Positions 10,101 through 17,559 of a stretch of DNA of 64,000 bases are shown one piece after another. The notes under the pieces are model-generated. The model was given only the letters and a program-made list of their open reading frames with translations, ran no database searches and was not told the DNA's origin. Position numbers and translations under genes: made by a program. Each line of letters begins with the position of its first letter. Position 1 is the stretch's first letter. Source of the stretch: a virus; IMG/VR virus record IMGVR_UViG_3300009285_004753, positions 39,973 through 103,972 of that record; one strand, written 5' to 3'.

Positions 10101-10354
10101 ACAGCGGCACTGAACCCGCCGGCGACAGACGTAAGCGTGCGCGCCGCAGGCAGACCTGTTGCACCATCGGTGCCCGGCTTATTGGCTCTAGCGAGATCGG
10201 GATCGTGCTGAAACGCGCACCACATGCCTCCGGTAGAACCGGGCACGACGTTGAAGCCGCGCTGTACGCCGAGACGGAAAAGCCCCTTACGCGCTTCGTT
10301 CAGAAACAGCGTCTGGTCATCTGCCTCGAAGTCGAAGTATCTCACCTGCGCCAT
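4127..10354 (-). CDS. Giant tail fibre / receptor-binding protein
   Basis: A 2075-residue protein, almost entirely predicted beta structure. The N-terminus (MAQVRYFDFEAD) looks like a virion-attachment segment. Two copies of a roughly 75-residue domain occur at residues 61-136 and 200-276 and a third near 1127-1203; its core is GDxLxIxDxGTPGDNGxYxV...DTxLxVNRxW. The middle holds a long beta-helix-like stretch. The C-terminal third has three or four jelly-roll modules of carbohydrate-binding type, each with a FYG/FFG strand, an IDG turn and an H-T-(M/I)-(K/R)-I strand. The role inferred is host recognition. A 384-base regulatory gap precedes it and the portal overlaps its end. Confidence 0.85.
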   Translation of the reverse strand: MAQVRYFDFEADDQTLFLNEARKGLFRLGVQRGFNVVPGSTGGMWCAFQHDPDLARANKPGTDGATGLPAARTLTSVAGGFSAAVAVGDILVIEDYQSNGDNGAYIVTGVPLDTQITVNRDWPVGSLAALNFVAYKALGVFLPPDHAWIGENACQDNLFNLPVGGGTYRIDVLFASYTYALTVPPPSASYFRLAATMWAGAADGATSAVGTRTLTSLAGGFLVNVARGDILRINDTGTPGDNGEYTVEEVVNDTTLLVNTTWKAGGQTALTFTVYRLPPLTVKDTVIAYVEVPAGAVTFSQCLVRKPDYLGALAAPTRTVAADAGGVLEGLSLANGTAVTDVSVQHGVAVTGDGVYIRVEADQTNLISAALCAAGNHRFDRVVLAQMDDGRLPLQPYQIVSVTGAAVLAATVPVVPTDGAVITALQSLDMKYRDIRDVVDLGHLHVTDAAIVCHTRHKLDADHEPTVKVLDRRGAVRGTFSGALALDEAMDYVDAEYLSIRDVFTNDSTTAPITVEANGHFVLREDLVLPSGVELRGPVSLYGTYNLVCSGRSFVGDHAAASWVAAALPAPPDLPAGHTLYQIDIAAALQIGNGLPYSRLKKYDPVDLYDPATATMFRGWLYAVLGNWSMSVILPNTYVVANNTGSVRVLKKTVRVRDASVANYVEVRHGEDVSLDFVQANRVYVKQNRKCDLGFTVLDSVANWDVFAGFDSDFGFGANNRYDIQIRSNASQTIGRNDSLSVFDRIVFDTTVAGVISLGGTGMSVNRLQILGFDPAAVTPSVSVTGSRVYVGHAELDDCLLSVEAAVVGLTVSRVDCKTLTLVAGCSQVIVSSYRVTGTLTNSTTGAVLLAHEHDSRTNQDRNLRLVSTANISWNATTGALSWTAPLRFDLPFAAAGWNDISLASSPQTLGTDGDRMVVTLQRTSAGAVDVAPSVVHKTAPLADGNNTVIVALRFGTSVYLCDGTVLETGQTVKLGQTPPPDGSVTYEKLADSAKAYSVDALGDYAADPVAVVETEQAQFRNETMVGFNWAGMPGAGGDVIGTVQFVGAVDLSGVMADSSFIDAAGVRHRVMGVDDALNRVYLHGAANVTTVPVLSQWHGAVVSGPLHFSNTGLTAFTHTRPTPITRNDGATGVGPTDIFTSGAGGFTGVVRVGATLIVNDAGTPGDNGVYRVIAVPGDTQVQVDRVFAVGGLAALTFTLRWSEAAFGVAVNLPIADGVTTQYLFWDTAGTAHRILGKTAGDMLTFDYNVTLDTSAPSSSSHGKLTIDNNPRSLPLADVFCQTGISRVLLSEPYRVNEYGPQDLYASPNVRGGDQIWLDARDQRIRYGGRVDWSAADGTVQLLSGASCWAEFTFYGNGAVPLIRGTTAGTVTGQVWIDGRLVKTNLTTDVAVEPHSALRCRLFTRAVMSPAASVGDEDPAWLATGVHTMRILRTNTSETVLLYGFDVVVQDYQSSGLLVGQGDVFIDGKQVTRSAATKHSAALPAVTWKGGTSVWTVNKQGTVTAYHYDVPDKTQATGDTAVASPTISNVNPDPVIAGFKFGDMITVESGGSRVLRYIIAIDPAANTITTDENIGFLSAGAVVRFYGSTWMSLWDVPSAPERKTFYPVTALSMGAADGGVFYDVDNVPNNVKSNMFYVAGDGSTCFVGWQAAVTEDAAGKLVVLVYDDPVLSFPLLRFGWYGTGLDLHVPYETSIPFSATFEFTVYIDGHSIGSHSVAETGAGAWRVCEHLPMGYHVIQISPSVAAAGANAVFMLSGITVRSIDAQSAVPDEVIAGVMDRPGEQLLHLAATALDPGRGWDRHYPYRDFRATGTNISMISSSVLPGGHALQMTDATGTVTFSFFGTDFVVRGTKGTCDTYIDGQASAFAFETVIARSNWGWHTIKIVQTGAGVATVISAIDVRAPGATFRPLADRLVHRNDVTGCGTTWCPISDGSVQGHAAVGGGRTFSTAAQALTATTLTRVLDTWTSVVVPEAGTYEVVAAVRAALTAPAADGELTLELTVDGHRHAVSALQHNLHGATAPQWLVFPPVFLDLAPGVHSFGLRALGLTGGVAFDLSNRRLDVRAVNRLHTVRA

Positions 10355-10738
10355 ATCACACCCCTAAACGGCACTCACCGTAGTCCATCGGCGCGCCATT
10401 GTCCACGAAAAAAGACCGTAGAAAAAATCGGACGAAAAATGACAGAAAATCCGAGCGATTTCTAGTCTGTATAAGACTAGAAATACCTGCGCGAGCGTGC
10501 ACCCGTCCGCGTTTTATGGGGTTAGAATACCTGAAAGAATGTATGGTAGAATACTTACAGTCTGTCCTTTTAGTCCTTCGGACACAGTCTTTATAGACAG
10601 ATACTGTCTGTATACCTGTAGGATTACCGCGGTTTAACCGCGTCTTATCCGTGGTTAAACCGCGGTGAGAAAGCCTCTCTTTCTTAATTCTTTCCCTACC
10701 CTTCCCTTGATACCATCCCCCCGTTTTCGACATTATCA
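10355..10738 (-). promoter_or_regulatory. Non-coding region with several inverted repeats upstream of the giant fibre gene
   Basis: No credible gene; the region is visibly more AT-rich than its flanks. It contains a perfect 14-base inverted repeat (10626-10639 and 10653-10666, 13-base loop), a perfect 11-base one (10458-10468 and 10474-10484, 5-base loop), a 6-base one (10595-10600 and 10604-10609), and two direct copies of TAGAATAC (10523-10530 and 10547-10554). Read in the direction of transcription, the 14-base stem comes first and could end the upstream operon. The rest may hold a promoter or operator for the fibre-portal operon. I could not identify a confident -10/-35 pair. Confidence 0.55.
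10626..10666 (-). terminator. Perfect 14-base stem, possible terminator
   Basis: Arms ACCGCGGTTTAACC and GGTTAAACCGCGGT are exact reverse complements separated by 13 bases. The structure lies 73 bases after the stop of the 860 aa baseplate/lectin gene and before the fibre gene. There is no U-run directly after the stem on the minus strand, so it may be a protein-binding palindrome or an RNA-stability element instead. Confidence 0.4.
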
Positions 10739-13321
10739 TCATACAATTTTGATGTTACTTGCTGCGAAGCGGAAAACCTCACGGTACACGTATCCAGCCA
10801 TCGGATCAGCCGTCGGAACGGACGGAATTATTCTGTAGCTGATCCCAACATTGCCCGACACGGGCCATGTGGTCGTGACATCAATCGTGTGTGCATCAAC
10901 GACTTGGAGCACGGCGTAGTCCCCGAGATCCGTGCTGTCCATCAGACGGAGCATGTCGCCTACTCGAATGCCCGCTGTGGTGAAGTTTCCTGCTGCAGAC
11001 GTGAATCTGAATGTGCCGGGGACCGGGATGTTCGTCACTCCGTCCGTCTGCGAGAGCAGCAGGTTGTCGTTGTCGTACAGGTCGAGGTTCAGGTTGATCG
11101 AGCATGCGATCGGGTGACTGGAGTCGAAGGGCATTCCAGAGTCAAGATGAATGCCGGAATCCCAGTGGTACCTCGGGTGAGTTACAGTGTACTTGGTTCT
11201 GAATCCGTAGTAGTGACACAACGCTACCAGCGCCGAGATGATCCCGATACGCGGGTTAATCCACGGCAGCAAACCCAGGTATACACGCTGCTTGTCGAGC
11301 GGGTACTGCTCAGTTGATCTCGGGTTCTGGATTTCTGCCAGAGAAGCAATGTCCAAGAGGGGAATGAGTGCCTCGACAACAGCGGGTGTGCAGGTCTTCA
11401 CGTCTGCCGGCAGTAGATAGTCCCGGCTGTCTCCCGCCCTGTCTACTGTCGCTCCAATCAGGCGCAGCAGTCGAGCCAGGTGTCCCATTTCCGTCGTCGG
11501 CCAGCCCCGGCGTACTGTTTCGTTCGTGGACGGGAGAATCAGGTCGGGGCCGCTGATCGACCGGTCCGTGTCTTCAGTCAGTGATCGCTCTGCGACGAAG
11601 CGGGCCGTAGGCAGTTGCGACCTGTACTGGAATCCCGTTGTCCTGTCCCCGCCTGCCCGGCAATAACTGTCGCCTGCCCGGCGCCAGAGGTCGTAATTCG
11701 TGTATGCTGTGCGGGCAGCACTGGAAATTCGTAGTTGGTCGATGTACTGCTGCCAATGCAGCGCCCCCATGGCACTACACCCCCACAGACAGCTACTCAT
11801 CGCCGGGATAGCGACAACACCCGCCTGTGCGACTCCAGCAACACCGTCCAGGTATACCCGGTGCAAGCCTGTACCCGTGTTCCACTCGTAGTACACATGG
11901 TGCCAGGCCGTATCGGCTATGACGGCCGCCGATGTACACGTTACCGTTGCGCCACCTTGGGTGCGTCGCCCTTGCACCGTTCCGTTCGTGATCCAAACCT
12001 GGATGCGGTTCAATCCGCCACCGTCAGTAGCGCCGACGATGTACCTTCCTACCAATGCCGCCAGGTCTGTTGTTCGTATCCACATGTCCATCGAACCGAC
12101 GGCGGTATTGATGTCGGCGGCTACGGTGTTGCAGTTGACGTATCCTGTCGCTCCGCACAATACGCCATTACCGAACTTTCCACCGGCGTTCAATGCCGCC
12201 GGAGCAACCAGCGTACCTGTGTTGGCGTGTCCCGAGGAATCGGGGATAACGCTTGCCGGCGCCGTCTCGCAGTGGAGCAATGTCAACACGCTGCTGTCGG
12301 AATCAACAGCTTCCGTCAGGTTGATGTCTGCGACCGGCTCGGTGTACTTGTGCAGCGTGCTGGTATTCTCAGGGTCGTAGATGAAGAGTCGGAGCGTGCC
12401 GCCGCCTTCGTCAATCTCACAGAACCTGGTGGGTACGGTACGTGTAGGCGAGTACGCCTCCAGGTCTCCGCCGATAGGATCGAACCGCATGATGCGGCGG
12501 TTGTCGGCTGTGTGCCACGCCAGCCCGTCTGCTGACAGCGACAGGCCGTTGAATGCGTCGTGGTAGTAACTCTGTATCGCCGCCGGCAGCGTTGTTGACC
12601 CGGTCAGTGCTCCTGTTGTCGGGTTGATCGTTCGGACGACTGTTGCTGTGTCCAGCAAATTGATGCCGGTCATAATACCGGCAGCCCAGACGATGAAGCC
12701 GGCCGAGATGTGCTGCTTGTACATCCCGGTGTAATCGACCGAGTACACAAGCCCTGTGGCGGCATACCCTCGGACACCTGAATCGGTAGAGATGAAGACA
12801 ACGATCTGCCCGCTGGCTGCCGGGTATTCGTGGACGTCAAGGCTGCAGCGTGTTCCTTCCGGGGGCGTGAACGCAATCTCGCTCTCGACGTAGCCGCGGG
12901 TTGTGTCGAACACCAGAGCAGAGTACCCGGACGCGGACCGGCCGACCAGCCACACTCGACCGGCGGCCGTATGGGCGTGTACACCAAGCGCGACATCATG
13001 CAGACGTTTGACGCTGTGCTGCGTGCCGGAGAGCACGCTGGACGCCGGGCCTTCGTACAAAGCGAATGCTGAGTAGTAGTACACCGTATCCGCTGAGACG
13101 ACGATGTCTGCCTGTTGCGCTGGGACGGGAGGCGTGTAGTCGGCAACCAGGGTACCGTCAGTCTCTGAAGACGGGTGACGAAGTGTATGCTTGCGGACCC
13201 GCAGCGTCTTCAGCGCTACCGTTTCTGCTGCGTTGACGACCGAAACGACCAGCGTCTGCGGCGTATCCAGTGCCGTTGTCGCATCAAAGGACGACAGGAA
13301 CTCAGGATTGGGGTGCGGCAT
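10739..13321 (-). CDS. Multidomain baseplate protein: beta-propeller, LamG-like lectin and tail protein I-like domain
   Basis: An 860-residue chimera. Residues about 20-103 look fibronectin-III/Ig-like and 105-330 have repetitive beta-propeller-like strands. Residues 341-545 form a concanavalin/LamG-like domain (PDSSGHANTGTL opening, AWHHVYYEW and IDQLRIS strands). Residues about 600-740 resemble P2 tail protein I (LLPWINPRIGIISALVALCHYYGF), which connects baseplate wedges to fibres. Residues 759-834 are a copy of the domain repeated in the fibre and sheath. It follows the baseplate J gene and precedes the giant fibre gene, fitting a baseplate-fibre connector that can also bind sugars. Confidence 0.7.
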   Translation of the reverse strand: MPHPNPEFLSSFDATTALDTPQTLVVSVVNAAETVALKTLRVRKHTLRHPSSETDGTLVADYTPPVPAQQADIVVSADTVYYYSAFALYEGPASSVLSGTQHSVKRLHDVALGVHAHTAAGRVWLVGRSASGYSALVFDTTRGYVESEIAFTPPEGTRCSLDVHEYPAASGQIVVFISTDSGVRGYAATGLVYSVDYTGMYKQHISAGFIVWAAGIMTGINLLDTATVVRTINPTTGALTGSTTLPAAIQSYYHDAFNGLSLSADGLAWHTADNRRIMRFDPIGGDLEAYSPTRTVPTRFCEIDEGGGTLRLFIYDPENTSTLHKYTEPVADINLTEAVDSDSSVLTLLHCETAPASVIPDSSGHANTGTLVAPAALNAGGKFGNGVLCGATGYVNCNTVAADINTAVGSMDMWIRTTDLAALVGRYIVGATDGGGLNRIQVWITNGTVQGRRTQGGATVTCTSAAVIADTAWHHVYYEWNTGTGLHRVYLDGVAGVAQAGVVAIPAMSSCLWGCSAMGALHWQQYIDQLRISSAARTAYTNYDLWRRAGDSYCRAGGDRTTGFQYRSQLPTARFVAERSLTEDTDRSISGPDLILPSTNETVRRGWPTTEMGHLARLLRLIGATVDRAGDSRDYLLPADVKTCTPAVVEALIPLLDIASLAEIQNPRSTEQYPLDKQRVYLGLLPWINPRIGIISALVALCHYYGFRTKYTVTHPRYHWDSGIHLDSGMPFDSSHPIACSINLNLDLYDNDNLLLSQTDGVTNIPVPGTFRFTSAAGNFTTAGIRVGDMLRLMDSTDLGDYAVLQVVDAHTIDVTTTWPVSGNVGISYRIIPSVPTADPMAGYVYREVFRFAASNIKIV

Positions 13322-13409
13322 CTATCTGTCCTCGGGGGGGAGGTAGGGTATCATTCGATCCGACCCATTCGTGGCGGGAAGGGTCGTTTCCGTTCGTTGC
13401 AGGGGTGAG

Positions 13410-15101
13410 TTATACATCCTCTTCAGCATACACTACGTCGATCTCGAAGTCCGAGTCCTGCCGGTAGTACATGTACTCGTCGGGCTGGAGTGTGATGTTG
13501 CCGAGGTAGCGGGAGGTGTAAATCGTGTAGGTGTCGCCCAGGGTGAATGTGTCGCCCGGCTCACCAACGATGAACGAGAGCCCGCCTGACGCGTAGACTG
13601 CGCCGATTGTACCGATATCGGGAAGGAGCACGCCGTTCTGGGTCACGAAGTATGTGGTAGCGTCAAACATGATAACGTTCCAGGTGTCTGACGAGGTAAG
13701 CGTTGAAGCAAGCGTGAAAGAGTGGACTTCGGGTGCTGCAGGGTTTGACTGCACGACCCGTGGTTCTCTGGTGAATTTGCTGATATCCACGTAGTCGGTA
13801 GTCTGTCCGTTGCTCAGGTTTTCGATCAGAGCGGAGAAGTCGGACACCTTGTACCCGCGGCCGATCTCGGCGAGAGTGTAACCTAGTGCCGTCGCCAGTT
13901 CAGCACGGACCTGCTTGGATATTGTGCTGCGAGACATACGGTGTGCCTGCTGTTGAACGACAACACGGCAGGAAGCGACAAGCGGTACTTGTACCAGCGG
14001 GTATGCCTCGATTACCAGGCCCTCGACACACAGGTTCTGGAGATAGCTTTGCAGGTTGGTAAGCAAAGCAGGAGAAGCGGTGCCTCCGCCGTCCGGCATG
14101 ACGTAGACTCTGAGCACGGACCCGCCTGGACGTGTAACGCGTACCCTGTAGACACCAGAGAAGTCGTTTGCCAGTCCTTCGGCATCTTCAGCGCGGCGGA
14201 TGTAGTTGCCCGAGGCCCAGAGGCGCGGCGCCGTTCGTTTCACCGTGGCGACGTCCGGCCCGTTGGACCCGCCGGTTGCGGCTGTTGTCTGCTGCGCCGA
14301 CAGCGTCTGTCCCAGCACTCCTGTAAGGACGGAGAAGCCGTTGGTTGCCAGCGTGAAGTTGCCCGTTGTTCCGGAGCAGACGATCCAGTCGGCCGTAATG
14401 GCATCGCCGATCAACGGGCACTTGCCGAACGTACCGTCTCCGAATGTGATCCACAGGTAGCCGTCCACGTCGTAGACCGCTTGGTAGCACAGGGTCGTAT
14501 CGTCGGCGTCGTACAGCGAATCAACTCGGGGAACAGTAACGGCGTTCGCGTAGACGGTTAGGTATTCCCGCGGGATGTAGCGGGTCGAGACCTTGTACGC
14601 TTGGTACGCTCCACCGAGTGCGGCGGCGACGGCCTGCCCCGTGAACCGCTGCCCCTGAATGACGGCAGCATCGACATAGGACGATCCGACCGGGATGGAT
14701 AAGGACGATGTCGTGAGACCGAATAGCGCGGGGGATGCGAATGTCTTCAACACGGTGTACTGCGGAATGGGGATTGGTGCACCGACGACGGCCCCTGTTT
14801 GGTTGGTTAGGCGCACGGTACACCCCGATGCCGCGGGGCCGGGGGATTTGTAGTCGAGGATCGAGAAGACCTTGAACGCCTGTGTCAACCGGTCTACATC
14901 GGTAGCGTTCGACTGACGGAATCTGAAGTCCAGCGCGAAGTGCTCGGTGCGCAACAGCGAGGCGATCAGGTTGAAGAGTTTACGCCCGTCTCCCACGGTA
15001 TCGACGTTCGTGATCGACGGAAGATAGGACGGGATGTAGGTTTCCAGCAGGGTGCGCAGGTCTTCGGCGCTTTGTACGCCGTCTTTCAGCAGGTCTACCA
15101 T
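13410..15101 (-). CDS. Baseplate J-like protein (T4 gp6 family)
   Basis: A 563-residue baseplate wedge protein. Diagnostic features are the early SYLPSI...LFNLIASLLRTEHFALDFR region, the strand LWITFGDGTFGKCP near the centre, and an ATGGSNGPDVATVKRTAPRLW segment followed by RAEDAEGLANDFSGV. The last two match the FGDG and TGG...E...IR..AP..R...T..D pattern of the gpJ family. Members form the wedge heterotrimer that triggers sheath contraction. The C-terminal extension (about 440-563) is beta-rich and lineage-specific. It overlaps the W-like gene by 7 bases. Confidence 0.85.
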   Translation of the reverse strand: MVDLLKDGVQSAEDLRTLLETYIPSYLPSITNVDTVGDGRKLFNLIASLLRTEHFALDFRFRQSNATDVDRLTQAFKVFSILDYKSPGPAASGCTVRLTNQTGAVVGAPIPIPQYTVLKTFASPALFGLTTSSLSIPVGSSYVDAAVIQGQRFTGQAVAAALGGAYQAYKVSTRYIPREYLTVYANAVTVPRVDSLYDADDTTLCYQAVYDVDGYLWITFGDGTFGKCPLIGDAITADWIVCSGTTGNFTLATNGFSVLTGVLGQTLSAQQTTAATGGSNGPDVATVKRTAPRLWASGNYIRRAEDAEGLANDFSGVYRVRVTRPGGSVLRVYVMPDGGGTASPALLTNLQSYLQNLCVEGLVIEAYPLVQVPLVASCRVVVQQQAHRMSRSTISKQVRAELATALGYTLAEIGRGYKVSDFSALIENLSNGQTTDYVDISKFTREPRVVQSNPAAPEVHSFTLASTLTSSDTWNVIMFDATTYFVTQNGVLLPDIGTIGAVYASGGLSFIVGEPGDTFTLGDTYTIYTSRYLGNITLQPDEYMYYRQDSDFEIDVVYAEEDV

Positions 15102-15484
15102 GTTGGACTCCTGAACGTCTCCGTTACTGCTTCTCCCGTCCGTCTGATCCGGTAGAAGACGCGGATCTCGGTATCACCGGCGGCTGTGAGCGCGCCTTCA
15201 CATCTCAGGTACTGCACGTATGTATTGAGGACGGCGAATACTGCGGGTAGCTGTTCAGAGCAGGCCGATAGCACCTCGTCCTTGGTGTACTCGAACAACA
15301 TCTCGTCCAGACCGGCCCACTCCAGGTACGAACCGAACCACGCTTGTCCACCCTCCTGCACTAACCGGCGGACATACTGCTTCAGCAGTGTTTCGTCGGA
15401 TGCGTAGGCAGGTGAACCATCGGGAGATAACGACAGGGGGGAGGCGAGTCCGGTGAGTGCACCGAGTGTTGTGGGGCCGGCCAT
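15095..15484 (-). CDS. Baseplate W/gp25-like wedge protein (probable)
   Basis: A 129-residue protein immediately upstream of baseplate J in the operon, the usual place for gpW/T4 gp25. It has an initial SDETLLKQYVRRLVQEGG helix, a central acidic helix, and late strands with TEIRVFYRIRRTGEAV, consistent with the gp25 topology of helices plus a sheet. The canonical EPR motif is not clear, so the assignment rests largely on size, order and position. Confidence 0.55.
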   Translation of the reverse strand: MAGPTTLGALTGLASPLSLSPDGSPAYASDETLLKQYVRRLVQEGGQAWFGSYLEWAGLDEMLFEYTKDEVLSACSEQLPAVFAVLNTYVQYLRCEGALTAAGDTEIRVFYRIRRTGEAVTETFRSPTW

Positions 15485-15485
15485 G

Positions 15486-15974
15486 TTACGCCTGCTTCTC
15501 CAAGAGCGCCGCGACCTCGTCTATCACCCACCACTGAGAGGGGGACAGGGCGTCAAACCGCTTCCGCTGTTTCGCCATCGACGAAGACCAGGATTCGCCG
15601 GCTTCCGCCGTTTTCTCTCCTGAGTACACTTTCCATGCCGCGTGCCAGTCGCACACCATTTCGATGATGTCGAACAACGACATCTCTTGTGGCTGGTCCC
15701 AATGTTCGGGATGATGCGGGTTTCCGTCGTAATGCCGGTCGATGGTCCCGCGTTCCTGATTGAGCGCCGCTTTGTATGCGTCCGATCCGTAGGCGTGATC
15801 CCGAGCGGCCTTATTGATCCGCACGAAGCCGTCAAACTCGGCAGGTGAGAGCTTTGAGATGTCGTGCATCTTGGCTCGGCGTCGCAGTACGTCGCAGACA
15901 AGATCTATCCCGTCCTGCACCAGCGTGATATGCGCCGTGATGGTACGAAGGGTAGTGGTGGCTTCGTCAGACAT
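15486..15974 (-). CDS. DUF5662-like protein
   Basis: A 162-residue helical protein. The signature is KMHDISKLSPAEFDGF near residue 50, followed by NPHHPEHWD and MSLFDIIEMVCDWHAAW, as in DUF5662-type phage and bacterial proteins. The His/Asp pattern suggests a metal-binding helical bundle, possibly HD-like; function unknown. Start chosen at the ATG at 15974, which has GAGG about 8 bases upstream and avoids overlap with the preceding gene. It is out of place among baseplate genes and is probably not structural. Confidence 0.75.
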   Translation of the reverse strand: MSDEATTTLRTITAHITLVQDGIDLVCDVLRRRAKMHDISKLSPAEFDGFVRINKAARDHAYGSDAYKAALNQERGTIDRHYDGNPHHPEHWDQPQEMSLFDIIEMVCDWHAAWKVYSGEKTAEAGESWSSSMAKQRKRFDALSPSQWWVIDEVAALLEKQA

Positions 15975-15982
15975 TACAGACC

Positions 15983-16975
15983 TCACGATGATGTCTTTTT
16001 GGCGTTCGACCACAAGCGGCTGAACGCGTAGACGTTGGGGCCGGCGGCAGCGGAAGCAAAGCCGGTAATGAACATGTCGTCGGTGAAATCGCCGGGCCTC
16101 GGGATCTGGTTCAACTGCTGGCGGATGACGTCCACGCCGGCGCCGGTGTCCAGATACAGGAAATACCCGCCCAACGCCATCACCTGCTTCAGGTTCTTTA
16201 TGTAATTGGCGATGTTCTCCAGAGCGTGTACCAGTGCCTGCGCCTTGGCAAGCAACATCAGTCCCGCCTCTTTCAGCGTGTCTTCCAGATAGGAGTTCTG
16301 TACCAGGTATTCTGCGATCCGGTCGAACTCTCGATCCAACACGGCGGCCATGTCAGGGAACACGTCACGTAACGCCGCGCCTTTCCAGTCCGGCGGACGG
16401 GAATGGGTGACGGCTGGATTGAGTCCGCCTTTGGCAAAGAACGCCATCCGGTCGTACAGTTTCCGCAGGTCGTCTGTGCGGATCAGATCCATCGCAGCGT
16501 GAACCAGGTTCATTATTTCAACGAACGTCGGCGCCGCCGCCATGTAGACACATACGGCAATCGGACCGGTCGTGATCGGACGGCGCGTATCCCCGAGGTC
16601 TGTCAACGTCCCGGCGATTCGCGACATGAAGTGTGAGTATGTGTGGGGAAACCCCTCTTCGTACAGCCGGTGTCCTGTTCGCAGGTGATACAGGTAGTCG
16701 TCGAGAGCGTAGTCCCACAGCGGCAACAGGTACAGCCCCGTCATCAGGTATTCGTTCTTGATCTGCTGAATCAGCGCCGCAATCGCCGACATGTAGTTGA
16801 TGCCGCTTTCAGCCAGGATCACGTTTTGTATTGCGGCCAGCCCGTTTGCTGCGGCTTCAAGCCCGGTGATAATCGGGGACATCGTTTCATCCAGCGCGGT
16901 ATACGCCGTGTCCATATCGGCGCCGGCCGCTGTCAGCACGTCGGCAAGTGTACATTTGTTCCAGATTACGGTCAT
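15983..16975 (-). CDS. Baseplate-region structural protein, 330 aa
   Basis: Not recognised. It is predominantly helical, with an Ala-rich N-terminal half (TAAGADMDTAYTALDE, then GLEAAANGLAAIQNVILAE) and Tyr/Leu-rich helices in the middle. The ATG at 16975 overlaps the preceding stop by 4 bases (ATGA), so I prefer it to the 28-residue longer frame. Its place between spike and wedge genes suggests a baseplate or fibre-attachment component. Confidence 0.7.
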   Translation of the reverse strand: MTVIWNKCTLADVLTAAGADMDTAYTALDETMSPIITGLEAAANGLAAIQNVILAESGINYMSAIAALIQQIKNEYLMTGLYLLPLWDYALDDYLYHLRTGHRLYEEGFPHTYSHFMSRIAGTLTDLGDTRRPITTGPIAVCVYMAAAPTFVEIMNLVHAAMDLIRTDDLRKLYDRMAFFAKGGLNPAVTHSRPPDWKGAALRDVFPDMAAVLDREFDRIAEYLVQNSYLEDTLKEAGLMLLAKAQALVHALENIANYIKNLKQVMALGGYFLYLDTGAGVDVIRQQLNQIPRPGDFTDDMFITGFASAAAGPNVYAFSRLWSNAKKTSS

Positions 16976-17559
16976 ATCACCGCCATGAGTGCTGCTGTTC
17001 CAGCCAACGAAGACTGTGCAACCCAGACAGCGATCGCCTCGGACAGCGCGGCAGCCCACGCATTGAGCGTTGCCTGCACCGCAATTGTGGGCGGGATCAA
17101 TGGCATCGGCAAGGCGTCTTTACAGCGCGTGTACAGCGTATCACCGGCGTAAGCGGCGGGATTGACAGCAAGCAGAGATAGCATTCCAGAGGGTACACCG
17201 CCCGGCGCCGGTACCGTGCCGGCGAGACCGAAAATGATCTCCTCAAACGTCGTGTACAACCCCACCCCGACGCCGTCTACCAGTGCCTTGACGCCGGGTG
17301 TGTAGGTTGGAAACGGCGGGATGAACACCGAGGACAGCGAACCGAACATGTTCGTTCCGGTAGCGGTACCAAGTGTGACGATGCATCCGGTTATCGGGCC
17401 GGGCGGACCGACCGGAACGCCGGGAATCGTGATTGATGACTCCAGCATAGACCAGGTGGACGTGATCGCCGAAGCGAGCGAAGAGACAAGTGCCTGCGCT
17501 CCGACAGTAGGGTAGGGCGTCGCTGCTTGTAGCCGGGCGGTGATGTCGGGAGGGATCAT
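16972..17559 (-). CDS. Baseplate-region protein, Gly/Pro/Ala-rich, 195 aa
   Basis: Not recognised. It is hydrophobic and small-residue-rich, with a PGVPVGPPGPITG segment and a C-terminal Ala-rich helix. Start at 17559 gives a 4-base ATGA overlap with the spike gene, and its stop overlaps the next start in the same way. The tight coupling on both sides places it in the baseplate operon. It is probably structural, but no family resemblance was visible. Confidence 0.65.
   Translation of the reverse strand: MIPPDITARLQAATPYPTVGAQALVSSLASAITSTWSMLESSITIPGVPVGPPGPITGCIVTLGTATGTNMFGSLSSVFIPPFPTYTPGVKALVDGVGVGLYTTFEEIIFGLAGTVPAPGGVPSGMLSLLAVNPAAYAGDTLYTRCKDALPMPLIPPTIAVQATLNAWAAALSEAIAVWVAQSSLAGTAALMAVI

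Noticed and set aside
10356-10742. 128-codon minus-strand frame filling the regulatory gap
   Set aside because: Basic, low-complexity sequence that reads through the inverted repeats; overlaps both flanking gene ends without coupling signals.
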